Source of the DNA: Desulfuromonadales bacterium
GTDB taxonomy: Bacteria > Desulfobacterota > Desulfuromonadia > Desulfuromonadales > Syntrophotaleaceae
DNA: 41,417 nt
Direction: 5' to 3'
NCBI GenBank assembly: GCA_030613545.1
Contig: JAUWLU010000005.1
Location: 1-41,417, forward strand
Position 1 is the first letter of the stretch, and every line of letters begins with the position of its first letter. The position numbers were made by a program, and so were the translations under genes. The notes beneath the pieces were generated by a model. That model was not told the origin of the DNA. It searched no databases and saw only the letters and a list, made by a program, of their open reading frames with translations. Below, piece by piece: positions 33,171 through 41,141 of the stretch.

Positions 33171-34493
33171 ATGAACAAGACTCCCCATCAAACCCTGGAA
33201 CATCTGGCCACCATCCTCGACAGCGTCGCTGACGGCGTTTTTACCGTCGATAGCTCGATGCACATCACCTGGTTTAATCGGGCCGCCGAGCAAATCACCG
33301 GTTTCACCCAGCAGGAAGCGCTGGGCCGCCCCTGCTGTGAAATCTTCCGTAGCAGTATCTGTTTTTCGGCCTGCCCGGTCCGCGAAGCCATGGCCAGCGG
33401 CCACAGTGTAGAAAGTCGCGAAATTGATATCCTCAATCGTTACAATCGGGAGATCCCCATCTCGGTCAGCGCCTCCGTCCTACTGGATGCCAGTGGCCAG
33501 GCAACCGGCGGCGTAGAAACCTTTCGCGACCTCTCCCGACTGCGCGCCCTACAACAGGAAGTCAGCGAAAAATATACCTTTCACGACCTGGTCAGCCGCA
33601 ATCCGGCCATGCGCAAGCTGTTCGATATTCTGCCCGATGTGGCCGCCAGCGATGTCACCACCCTGCTGCAGGGGGATAGCGGCACCGGCAAAGAACTCTT
33701 TGCCCGTGCCTTGCACGATCTCAGCCCTCGACGGGACAAGCCGCTGGTAACCATCAATTGTGGGGCTCTGCCGGAACAGCTTCTCGAAGCGGAGATTTTT
33801 GGTGCCCGCAAAGGGGCATATACCGGCTCTATCGAGGATCGCCCCGGCCGTCTCGCCCAGGCCGAAGGCGGTACCCTGTTTCTCGACGAGATCGGCGATC
33901 TGCCCTTGGCCCTGCAGGTCAAACTGCTGCGGGTGCTGGAAAATCGCGAGTACCAACCCCTGGGGGCCAAGGGGCCGCGCCGGGCCGATGTTCGGTTTAT
34001 CGCCGCCACCCATCGTCATCTGGAAAACATGGTCGCCGCCGGCACTTTTCGCCAGGATCTGTTTTTCCGTCTCAACGTCGTGCAACTGGCCATTCCGTCA
34101 CTGAGGGAACGTCCCGAAGACATCCCCCTGCTCCTGGACATGGCTCTCGACCGCTTCAATAAGCACTACGGCAAACAGATTCGCGGGTTTGATGGCGAAG
34201 TCCTCAACCTGCTTCTCGATCATCCCTACCCCGGCAATGTCAGGGAACTGCTCAATATCGTCGAGCGAGCGGCTATTCTCTGTCGCACTGAGCAGATTAC
34301 AGTCGATCTACTACCCGCTAACCTGGCCCCTCATTCTACCGGCAACCGCCGACCGGTCAGCGGTCGACCGGATACCGAACAACTACAAGGGATGCTGATC
34401 CGCCATGCCGGCAACCGCAGTGCCCTGGCCAGGGAACTGGGCGTCAATCGCACCACCCTATGGCGCTGGCTTAAGGACTGCAATCTTGGCTGA
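33171..34493 (+). CDS. PAS-type sigma-54-dependent activator of the ORP-like cluster
   Basis: A 440-residue activator. The PAS domain (about 8-125) contains four clustered cysteines, C55, C56, C64 and C68, in RPCCEIF...CFSACP, which could hold an Fe-S cluster or act as a thiol switch. The AAA+ domain has Walker A GDSGTGK (168-174), a GAYTGS version of the sigma-54 loop (215-220), and Walker B GGTLFLDEIGD. A C-terminal Fis-type HTH ends RSALARELGVNRTTLWRWLK. It stands just upstream of NifX/Mrp genes, like DVU2106, the activator of the Desulfovibrio orange-protein operons. GTTGC palindromes and a -24/-12 promoter lie between it and the next gene. The ligand sensed is unknown. Confidence 0.88.
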   Translation: MNKTPHQTLEHLATILDSVADGVFTVDSSMHITWFNRAAEQITGFTQQEALGRPCCEIFRSSICFSACPVREAMASGHSVESREIDILNRYNREIPISVSASVLLDASGQATGGVETFRDLSRLRALQQEVSEKYTFHDLVSRNPAMRKLFDILPDVAASDVTTLLQGDSGTGKELFARALHDLSPRRDKPLVTINCGALPEQLLEAEIFGARKGAYTGSIEDRPGRLAQAEGGTLFLDEIGDLPLALQVKLLRVLENREYQPLGAKGPRRADVRFIAATHRHLENMVAAGTFRQDLFFRLNVVQLAIPSLRERPEDIPLLLDMALDRFNKHYGKQIRGFDGEVLNLLLDHPYPGNVRELLNIVERAAILCRTEQITVDLLPANLAPHSTGNRRPVSGRPDTEQLQGMLIRHAGNRSALARELGVNRTTLWRWLKDCNLG

Positions 34494-34513
34494 CCACCAT
34501 TCTGCTGCATCAA

Positions 34514-34541
34514 GCAACATTGTTGCATAACTCATGCAACA
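34514..34541 (+). promoter_or_regulatory. Upstream activator sequence: overlapping GTTGC palindromes
   Basis: TGTTGCAT-N5-ATGCAACA (34521-34541) is a perfect 8-bp dyad, and GCAACA-T-TGTTGC (34514-34526) overlaps its left arm. They lie about 165-190 bp before the -24/-12 promoter, the usual distance for activator sites. Confidence 0.55.
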
Positions 34542-34594
34542 CCGCCCCGCCCTGCCTACCCCCCTCTATTCCACAGCGATCCTTTAGACAAAGC

Positions 34595-34608
34595 GTTGCA
34601 AGCGCAAC
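34595..34608 (+). promoter_or_regulatory. Second GTTGC dyad
   Basis: GTTGC-AAGC-GCAAC, about 100 bp before the -24 element. Same half-site as the palindromes at 34514-34541 but with shorter spacing. Confidence 0.4.
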
Positions 34609-34704
34609 AGCCCCCCCTTTCTCCCCCGAAATCGATCAGCCCTAAAATCCCCCTCAAGCAATTGTTTTTACGGAAGATTTTAAATAAATTCAGAAACGGT
34701 CAAC

Positions 34705-34721
34705 TTGGCACAGCTCTTGGA
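34705..34721 (+). promoter_or_regulatory. Sigma-54 promoter of the ORP-like cluster
   Basis: TTGGCAC-N5-TTGGA: the -24 GG is perfect and the -12 GC is GG. The predicted start near 34732 falls next to the ATG at 34734, so the mRNA would be almost leaderless unless transcription starts elsewhere. Confidence 0.55.
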
Positions 34722-34733
34722 ATAAAAGAGGCT

Positions 34734-35171
34734 ATGTCAACGGCCAACGACCACAAACCACAGCGCATCGCCATTCCCCACTATGGACAGCGGATCATGC
34801 CCCGCTTTGGCCTGGCGCGGCAATTCTATCTGGTGACTGCCGACCGGCACAAACACCAGATCGACGAGCCCGTTCACCATCAGTGGGACCCTTGTCAGGA
34901 ACCGTCGGTCGCCCGCTGGCTGAAACAGATGAGGGTATCCGGAGTAATCTGCGACGGCATCCATCCTCGTTTTCAGACGGCCCTCAAAGCAGAAGGGTTG
35001 TGGATCCTGGGCGGCGCCTGGGGAGAAATCGGCGATGTGCTTGAGCGCTGGCTTAATGGACAGTTGACGGCGTCGAATGATTTAGCCGGCACGGGCCAGG
35101 AGACCTGTTGTCGACCGTCCCGCAGTCACTGCCGTGACCGCAGTTGCCCTAAACCGCCAACAAGGAGATAA
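34734..35171 (+). CDS. NifX/NifB-domain (MTH1175-like) protein with cysteine-rich tail
   Basis: A 145-residue protein of the dinitrogenase Fe-Mo-cofactor-binding fold, the same family as the Desulfovibrio orange protein. RIAIPHYGQRIMPRFGLARQFYLV is the first strand-loop region and VSGVICDGIHPRFQTALKAEGLWILGGAWGEI the second half. An added C-terminal tail has five cysteines (CCRPSRSHC...C) and basic residues, suggesting metal or cluster binding. First gene after the -24/-12 promoter; the next gene begins 5 bases after its stop. A role in Mo/Cu or Fe-S cofactor handling is inference from the family. Confidence 0.8.
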   Translation: MSTANDHKPQRIAIPHYGQRIMPRFGLARQFYLVTADRHKHQIDEPVHHQWDPCQEPSVARWLKQMRVSGVICDGIHPRFQTALKAEGLWILGGAWGEIGDVLERWLNGQLTASNDLAGTGQETCCRPSRSHCRDRSCPKPPTRR

Positions 35172-35176
35172 CCGTC

Positions 35177-35536
35177 ATGAAAATTGCCATTACCGCCCAG
35201 GAACCGTCCCCGGACAGTCAAATCGATCCCCGTTTCGGCCGCGCGCCCTGGCTGATGATTTACGATCCAACCGAGAACAACTGGCAATTGATCGACAACA
35301 GCGAGGGTCTCAATGCGGCCCACGGTGCCGGTATTCAGGCCGCGCAGAAGGTTATCGACCAGCAGGCAACTGCCATCATTACCGGCGCCATCGGACCCAA
35401 GGCCTATCGCTCCCTGACCGCTGCCGGCATCAAAATTTTCCACGGTGCCAAGGGCTCCGTCAGCCAGGCCCTGCAGGCCTTTCAGGCCGGCGACCTTGCC
35501 GAAGCTAACGCTGACGATGCCACCGGCGGCGTTTAA
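35177..35536 (+). CDS. NifX-like (MTH1175 family) protein, ORP-like
   Basis: A 119-residue single-domain protein: MKIAITAQEPSPDSQIDPRFGRAPWLMIYD, AHGAGIQAAQKVIDQQATAIITGAIGPKAYRSL, and KIFHGAKGSVSQALQAFQAGDL are the three conserved blocks. AAGGAGA lies ten bases before the ATG. The size and the DPRFGR block fit the Desulfovibrio orange protein, which carries a Mo-Cu-sulfide cluster non-covalently. Whether this protein binds it is not shown by the sequence. It is co-transcribed with its neighbours. Confidence 0.82.
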   Translation: MKIAITAQEPSPDSQIDPRFGRAPWLMIYDPTENNWQLIDNSEGLNAAHGAGIQAAQKVIDQQATAIITGAIGPKAYRSLTAAGIKIFHGAKGSVSQALQAFQAGDLAEANADDATGGV

Positions 35537-35549
35537 ACAGGACCGGACG

Positions 35550-35975
35550 ATGAACAAACGTATTGCCATCCCCAGCGGCAAAGGAGGAACCGGCAAGACC
35601 ACCATCGACGGCTCCCCCGGCACCGGTTGCCCAGTCATTGCTTCGCTGACCGGTGCGGACCAACTACTGGCAGTTACCGAACCGACCATGAGCGGCCGAC
35701 ATGACCTTAAACGGGTAGCGGACCTCACCGCGCACTTTGGCGCCGGTCTGGCGATATGCATCAACAAATGGGACCTTAATCCATCCCTACCCCAACTGAT
35801 TGAAAACGACGCACGGCAGCGCAACCTGCCCGTAGTGGGAAAAGTCCGCTACGACCGGACAGTCACCGAAGCACAGATTCACCATCTAACAGTGGTAGAA
35901 CATGCAGCGAGTGGAGCCGCCGCTGACCTTAAGAAGCTGGGGCAGGCAGTTTCCGGTCTGCTGCCAACACCTTAG
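35550..35975 (+). pseudogene. MinD-superfamily ferredoxin ATPase with its middle deleted
   Basis: The 141-residue product begins with the Walker A of a MinD/Mrp-like ATPase (RIAIPSGKGGTGKTTI) and jumps directly to DGSPGTGCPVIASLTGADQLLAVTEP, the second half. Relatives are near 290 residues, with a two-cluster ferredoxin domain and the rest of the ATPase core between these blocks, so about 140 residues are missing in frame at the TTI/DG join. C-terminal motifs CINKWDLNP and VVGKVRYDRTVTEA are intact. The ATG at 35550 follows the previous stop by 13 bases. In Desulfovibrio the ORP operons hold two such ATPases; here only this reduced one is seen. It may be inactive, or keep only part of its function. 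Confidence 0.8.
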
Positions 35976-36051
35976 CGGCACAAGGAGACACCCTGACGAC
36001 TGCCCTTGCTATTGCTCGCGGCAAACAAACCCTTTTGCAGAGGAGCATCAT

Positions 36052-36390
36052 ATGAAAATCGCCATTCCCCTTCATCAAGGAACCCTGAGTATGCATTTCG
36101 GCCATTGCGAACATTTTGCCCTGGTCGAAGTCGACGAACAGAATAAAGCCATCCTCGGCGAGAGCCTGCACGAACCACCTCCTCACGAGCCGGGACTGCT
36201 ACCCCGCTGGTTGAGCGAATTGGGCGCCAACTTGGTCATCGCCGGAGGCATGGGGCGGCGTGCCCAGGAGCTGTTCGCCAGCAACAACATCGCCGTTCTG
36301 GTCGGGGCACAGGGTACCTCACCACAACAATTGGTTACCGCCTACCTGACGGGCAACCTGGAAACAGGAGAAAACTGCTGCGACCATTAA
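36052..36390 (+). CDS. NifX-like (MTH1175 family) protein, third copy
   Basis: A 112-residue protein with MKIAIPLHQGTLSMHFGHCEHFALVEVD, LGANLVIAGGMGRRAQELFASNNIAVLVGAQG, and a CCDH end. It has HFGHCEHF in place of DPRFGR and is the type usually placed beside Mrp ATPases. AGAGGAG stands four to five bases before the ATG. The 76 bases before it contain a stray AAGGAGACACC site and no start, which may be a remnant of a lost gene. Role as for the other NifX-fold members. Confidence 0.82.
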   Translation: MKIAIPLHQGTLSMHFGHCEHFALVEVDEQNKAILGESLHEPPPHEPGLLPRWLSELGANLVIAGGMGRRAQELFASNNIAVLVGAQGTSPQQLVTAYLTGNLETGENCCDH

Positions 36391-36442
36391 TCGAGTGGTC
36401 AGGAAAAGTCGCATCAACATAAACCGCAGGAGTTGCATTATC

Positions 36443-37309
36443 ATGAACACCAGCCAGCAAAGCTGCCAAAACGACAGCCAAAAGACCACGCCCGAGCAAC
36501 TGCAGGAACAGTTAACAGAACGGTTGAAGGGTGTTAAAAACAGAATTCTGGTCATGTCCGGCAAGGGCGGCGTAGGGAAAAGTTCAACAGCCGTCAATCT
36601 TGCCCTGGCCCTGGCCCAAGAAGGCAAACAGGTCGGCCTACTCGATATCGACATCCACGGCCCGAGCATTCCCAAGATGCTCGGCATCGAAACGAAACGG
36701 CCCCTTAATGGCCCTGAAGGACTGATACCGATTTCCTATCTGCATAACCTCAAAACTATGTCGGTCGGCTTTCTGCTGGAAAACGACATGACGCCGCTGA
36801 TCTGGCGGGGTCCGATGAAAACCAATCTTATTCAGCAATTTCTCAAAGACGTTATCTGGGGAGAGCTCGATTATCTGGTCATCGACTGTCCGCCCGGAAC
36901 GGGGGACGAACCCCTTTCCGCCGTTCACTGTCTGATGTCGGCCGGCGGCCATAACACCGGAGCGCTTCTGGTTACCACTCCTCAGGAGGTCGCCGTGCTC
37001 GATGTACAAAAATCGGTGATTTTCTGCCGTCAGCTTGATCTGCCGGTGTTCGGCGTGGTGGAAAACATGAGCGGGTTCGTCTGCCCCAAGTGCGGTGAAA
37101 CTATCGATATCTTTAAACAGGATGGCGGCAAAAAGATGGCCGCGGAACTCAATGCGCCTTTTCTGGGACAGATACCGATTAATCCCGCCATGGTAGAAGC
37201 CGGGGACATGGGCAAGCCCTATATCGCGACGGAGCCCAAGGGACCTATCGCCGAGACCATCCGCGCCATCGCCGGTCGTTTGATGGCCGAATGCGCCGCA
37301 ACCACCTGA
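36443..37309 (+). CDS. mrp: Mrp/NBP35-family Fe-S cluster carrier ATPase
   Basis: A 288-residue P-loop ATPase. GKGGVGKSS (40-48) is the deviant Walker A with two lysines; LLDIDIHGPSIPKML follows, DYLVIDCPPGTGDEPL is Walker B, and VENMSGFVCPKCGE supplies the CxxC that bridges an Fe-S cluster between two subunits. An N-terminal extension of about 30 Gln-rich residues is present. GCAGGAG lies about nine bases before ATG 36443; the longer frame from 36395 is less likely. It is the last gene of the cluster. It loads or transfers Fe-S (or similar metal) clusters, perhaps to the NifX-fold proteins. Confidence 0.9.
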   Translation: MNTSQQSCQNDSQKTTPEQLQEQLTERLKGVKNRILVMSGKGGVGKSSTAVNLALALAQEGKQVGLLDIDIHGPSIPKMLGIETKRPLNGPEGLIPISYLHNLKTMSVGFLLENDMTPLIWRGPMKTNLIQQFLKDVIWGELDYLVIDCPPGTGDEPLSAVHCLMSAGGHNTGALLVTTPQEVAVLDVQKSVIFCRQLDLPVFGVVENMSGFVCPKCGETIDIFKQDGGKKMAAELNAPFLGQIPINPAMVEAGDMGKPYIATEPKGPIAETIRAIAGRLMAECAATT

Positions 37310-37335
37310 GCGTCGGAAACAAAAACAACGACGGC

Positions 37336-37381
37336 AAAAAACAGCCGCCCCGCCAATACTGGCGCCGGGCGGCTGTTTTTT
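37336..37381. terminator. Bidirectional terminator after mrp
   Basis: Arms AAAAAACAGCCGCCC (37336-37350) and its complement (37367-37381) enclose a smaller CCA-N-TGG stem. It serves the convergent gene at 37431 as well. Confidence 0.9.
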
Positions 37382-37430
37382 CCAGCGAAAAAAACGACGA
37401 TCAAAACCTTCACTGCCACCTCTGGCCGAC

Positions 37431-37706
37431 TCAGACGGCGGCTTTTTCACGGATGACCAGTTCCTGGCCGAAACGCTGGACCTCCTCCAAGAGATGGCGT
37501 GAAACGGCACGTCCATCTTCGGGCCGCACGAGAAGAATGGTCTCGGCATCGCCGGTGAAAACATTCTCCCCGAAAAACGAAAAGAACAGCAGCTTGTAGC
37601 CTGCGCGGTACAGTGCGTCGACCTTATGCCTGTCCATAAAACGATAGCATTGAACGCCGCGGCCTTTTAAATAGAGCTCCAATCGTCTGAATTCGCTGTC
37701 TTCCAT
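37431..37706 (-). CDS. Hypothetical protein, 91 aa
   Basis: A small soluble protein starting MEDSEFRRLELYLKGRG and ending VIREKAAV, with a central hydrophobic segment (KLLFFSFFGENVF) and a conserved-looking DAETILLVRPEDG. No known motif. GAGGCAGG stands before ATG 37706, and codon use resembles neighbours, so it is probably a real gene. It shares a terminator with mrp. Function unknown. Confidence 0.65.
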   Translation of the reverse strand: MEDSEFRRLELYLKGRGVQCYRFMDRHKVDALYRAGYKLLFFSFFGENVFTGDAETILLVRPEDGRAVSRHLLEEVQRFGQELVIREKAAV

Positions 37707-37873
37707 ACCTGCCTCGCGTCCTATCTCGGAAAATCTACGTTTAACAGCTACGCTTATATCTATATCGCAACTTTCTGGCCGGGCAAGCCAGAACCGCTTG
37801 CCCCTTTCGGTGTGAATATGTCAAGCATACGATACGATAACAGACAACAGAATGAAGAGGACAGGAGGAGACC

Positions 37874-38710
37874 ATGTTGTGCATTCGCCCGATTCTCGCC
37901 ACCCTGCTATTGTGGACCGCCATCGGTTGCTGGCCGGCCGATCTTTCGGCTGCACCCCGTGCTGAGTTGTGGCCCTACTGGCAAGGTCATAATGCCGCCA
38001 GCGGTCGACGCATCGACCATACCCGCTGGGAAGTCTTTTTGAGCCGCTATCTTGATACCGATCACCCCAGCGGCATTTACCGGCTGCGCTATGAAGATGT
38101 TGAAGAACAGGATAAAACACGGCTTAAAAAGTATCTGGCCGATCTTGCCGCAGTGCGGGTAACCCAGCTCAATCGCCCCGAACAGCTTGCCTTCTGGGTC
38201 AATCTCTACAATGCCCTGACGGTACAGGTGGTGCTCGATCATTACCCGGTCTCAAGCATTCGCGCCATCGACATCTCTCCGGGCCTGTTTCAGCGAGGGC
38301 CTTAGGATGCGAAACTGGTGCGCATCGAAGGTCTGCATCTGAGCCTCAACGATATCGAGCATCGCATCCTGCGCCCTATCTGGCAGGATGCCCGACTCCA
38401 TTACCTTCTCAATTGTGCCAGCCTCGGCTGCCCCAACCTGCCGCCGCAGCCCGTCAGTGCCAGCAACGGCGAACAGCTACTGGAGCAAAGCGCTCGCAGC
38501 TTTATCAACCATGCCCGAGGAGTAACCTTCGATGCCGGCCGGTTGATCCTTTCTTCCATTTATGAGTGGTATCAAGACGACTTCGGCAGCTCTCGGAAGA
38601 ACCTTCTGAAGCACCTGCAGCGTTATGCCCATCCCGACTTGGCCAATAGGCTTAAAAACTACCGCGGCCCCATCGTATACCGCTATGACTGGAAGCTCAA
38701 CGCCCCTTGA
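37874..38710 (+). pseudogene. DUF547-family exported protein interrupted by an in-frame amber codon
   Basis: One frame runs from ATG 37874 (AGGAGGAGACC upstream) to TGA 38710 and is broken once, by TAG at 38303-38305. Read through, it would give about 278 residues. The first 142 contain a signal peptide (possible lipobox near GCW) and the family's LNRPEQLAFWVNLYNALTVQVVL; the second part has LVRIEGLHLSLNDIEHRILR, HYLLNCASLGCPNL and FINHARGV, all DUF547 blocks. At the break the sequence reads RGP-TAG-DAKL where relatives usually have GPW, so a TGG-to-TAG change is the simplest reading. Either a point-mutated gene, a sequencing error, or readthrough (UAG recoding). DUF547 function is unknown. 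Confidence 0.85.
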
Positions 38711-38870
38711 TGAGGCCAGGGTTAAGACCGTTTAGCCCGGAAGCTCTTTATGTTATTCTGTTGGCCGTTCATTGATTAGCCGATGAAGACCTACTTAATG
38801 CATCCAAAGGGTCTGGTCTTCGAGGCTTGAGGCATTTGCACCCCTTGCCAGGGGCGCTTCAGGAGCGACC

Positions 38871-39698
38871 ATGAAGACCTGTTTTTCCCTACCACAGCGA
38901 TTTCCCCGACTGTGGTTGCTCACCTTGTGGCTATTGCTGGCGGGCTGTAGCAGCAATCCAGCCACCAGGCCCCTGCCAGCAGCCGATCCCATCGGCCAGT
39001 TGCTGGAAATTCCGCAGCCCGCCGCTCCTTCGGCCCGACCGAAGACTTCCCTTGACAGAATGGGCTATGCCGTTCAGGTCGGCGCCTTCGCCCAACTCGA
39101 TAACGCAGTGCGCTTTGAGCGGATGCTCAACCAACGAGGCATCGACGCCTTTTACTTTCGTCATGAGTCGGGGCTATTCAAGGTCCGGTTTGGTAATCAT
39201 GCCGATTATCAAAGCGCCCGCCAGCAAGCCGAGAAGCTCTGTTCTCAGGGCCTGATCGATCGCTTTTTTATTGTCATTCCAGAAAGTTATAGTGTCGCCC
39301 GAACGACACCCAACCACCAGGGGGCAGTGCGCGAAGAGCTGGTCAAAACAGCCCGCCGCTTCATTGGCGTTCCCTACCGCTGGGGCGGGACCGACCGGAC
39401 CAAGGGCTTTGACTGCAGCGGCCTGACCATGGTCTGCTACCGCCTCAACGGCCTCAATCTGCCGCGGGTGTCCCGCAACCAGTTCGGCGCCGGGCGCTGG
39501 GTGCCCAGAAAAGACCTGGCCAAGGGCGACCTGGTCTTTTTCGCCACCAACGGCGGCCGACGGGTCTCCCACGTCGGCATGTACATCGGCGCCGGTCGTT
39601 TCATCCATGCCCCCCGCACCGGCAAGACGGTGCGCATCGCAAAGCTCTCCACTCCCTTCTTCGCCCGCACTTACATGGGCGGCCGCAGCTACCTCTGA
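38871..39698 (+). CDS. SPOR-NlpC/P60 cell-wall lipoprotein
   Basis: A 275-residue lipoprotein. A signal with lipobox LLAGC (Cys26) is followed by a Pro/Ala linker, a SPOR peptidoglycan-binding domain (about 64-137, YAVQVGAFAQLDNAVRFERML), and an NlpC/P60 domain (about 153-275) with catalytic C182 (GFDCSGL) and His residues H234 (SHVGMYIG) and H246 (FIHAPRTG). It should cleave peptide bonds in peptidoglycan at the cell envelope. CAGGAG stands seven bases before the ATG. A hairpin (arms near 38785 and 38815) lies in its leader. A terminator follows. Confidence 0.93.
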   Translation: MKTCFSLPQRFPRLWLLTLWLLLAGCSSNPATRPLPAADPIGQLLEIPQPAAPSARPKTSLDRMGYAVQVGAFAQLDNAVRFERMLNQRGIDAFYFRHESGLFKVRFGNHADYQSARQQAEKLCSQGLIDRFFIVIPESYSVARTTPNHQGAVREELVKTARRFIGVPYRWGGTDRTKGFDCSGLTMVCYRLNGLNLPRVSRNQFGAGRWVPRKDLAKGDLVFFATNGGRRVSHVGMYIGAGRFIHAPRTGKTVRIAKLSTPFFARTYMGGRSYL

Positions 39699-39705
39699 AA
39701 ACGGC

Positions 39706-39729
39706 AAAAGCCCGCATCAGCGGGCTTTT
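39706..39729 (+). terminator. Intrinsic terminator after the NlpC/P60 gene
   Basis: Perfect 10-bp arms AAAAGCCCGC and complement with an ATCA loop, 7 bases after the stop. Confidence 0.88.
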
Positions 39730-39760
39730 CAATCGACTGCAGTTCCATCCAAGGTCTCAT

Positions 39761-41011
39761 TTATCCAGCGGCAACAGGCGAACTGGCGGAAACATCAAAA
39801 CCCGTGTCGCCCAAAGCCTGCTGCCAGACCCTGAGCTGATTGCGTCCGCTATTTTTGGCGGCGTAGAGGGCCTGATCGGCTCGCTTGAGCAAAGTCGCGA
39901 CATCAACTATTTCACCGTCATTCAGAGTGGCAATTCCGAGGCTGACCGTAATCCCCAGGAGTTCTGCGCCATCCCTGACGGTGGTCCTTTCGATCGCCTC
40001 CCGCAGGCGTTGCGCCAGCAGGAAAGCGCCGGCCGCATCGGTATCCGGTAGCAGCACGACAAATTCCTCGCCACCGTACCGGCAGGCGCTATCTGCTTTG
40101 CGAATCGCCTGAGAAACCGTCTCTGCGACCTTTTTCAGCACCAGATCGCCGACTTCGTGGCCATAACGGTCGTTGAACTGTTTGAAATAATCGATATCCA
40201 TCATAATAAGGCTGAGGAAGCGGGGGTGGTGAGCACAGCGGGCCAGTTCCCGTTCGGCGATGGTCATAAAATGGCGACGGTTAGCCAGGTCGGTCAATGG
40301 GTCGAGACGAGCCAGGGACTCGGCCTTGTGCTTTTCATCTTCGGAATGAACCAGAGCCTGCTGCAACTCCCCGTTCTGTCGCTCGATGATGCGCCGATGC
40401 TTGAAGGCGACGCGCTCAGAGCGCTCCAGAACGTAACAGCCGAACATGCACGTCAGGTTGAAAAAGAAGAAAATAAATGTATTGCCAACCAGAAATAGCC
40501 ACGGTATGTCAGCATAAAACACCGCAATGCATATAAAAGCGACAAAAGTGAGCCATGAACTGATGTTGGAGATTATCCAGTCTGGGACCAAAATATAATA
40601 AAAAAGGACGCACAACAGCAGGCCACCGTAATAAATATGGTTGCCGGGCGAGCTGGAATGAGCAATCAGGTAGATGGTGACAAAGCTACAGATGCTCTCC
40701 GTCACCAGATTGACTATATTTCTAAACCTGAAATCGTATTTCGTATAGCTAATAAGCAGTGCCAACAATATTGCCGGACAAACGAACGCAAAGCGAAGCC
40801 ACAGGCAGGTGACCCGCATTTCCGGAATGATCGCCAAATCCAAAAGGTAAAAAATCCCATACATGAAGATGGCGACCAGCAGGGTGTAACGCCGCTGCTT
40901 GAGACTCCGTGCAAGATAGTCCTGCTTAAACTCCGCTTCGAGTCCCTTGTCAAGAAACTTTAGCGTGAGCAAGCTTGAAGCAACATCATCGCCCTTCTGC
41001 TGTCGGCTCAT
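39761..41011 (-). CDS. Membrane diguanylate cyclase (GGDEF)
   Basis: A 416-residue enzyme that makes c-di-GMP. About six membrane helices span residues 40-205, followed by a short coiled linker (ERQNGELQQALVHSEDEKHKAES) and the GGDEF domain (about 235-395). The active site reads RYGGEEF, and an RKAD inhibitory site precedes it at the normal distance, so it is probably active and product-inhibited. GGAGG lies seven bases before ATG 41011. It pairs conceptually with the HD-GYP gene at 28430, which could break down the product, but it is not in the same operon. Confidence 0.93.
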   Translation of the reverse strand: MSRQQKGDDVASSLLTLKFLDKGLEAEFKQDYLARSLKQRRYTLLVAIFMYGIFYLLDLAIIPEMRVTCLWLRFAFVCPAILLALLISYTKYDFRFRNIVNLVTESICSFVTIYLIAHSSSPGNHIYYGGLLLCVLFYYILVPDWIISNISSWLTFVAFICIAVFYADIPWLFLVGNTFIFFFFNLTCMFGCYVLERSERVAFKHRRIIERQNGELQQALVHSEDEKHKAESLARLDPLTDLANRRHFMTIAERELARCAHHPRFLSLIMMDIDYFKQFNDRYGHEVGDLVLKKVAETVSQAIRKADSACRYGGEEFVVLLPDTDAAGAFLLAQRLREAIERTTVRDGAELLGITVSLGIATLNDGEIVDVATLLKRADQALYAAKNSGRNQLRVWQQALGDTGFDVSASSPVAAG

Positions 41012-41141
41012 TTGGCAACCTCCATAATCTGCAACGGTTCGCTCCTGCGAAGTCAGACCCGACTGTGATTTCCTGACAATTGTTCAATCGACCTTTTTCA
41101 AAGAAATGTAGCGCGCCCGGTCCCTTGGACACAAGTTTGGC

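Noticed and set aside
38783-38830. A 15-codon ORF (MKTYLMHPKG...) upstream of the NlpC/P60 gene with a start resembling that gene's start
   Set aside because: No ribosome site before it and no regulatory codon pattern; likely chance, although the similar start is curious.
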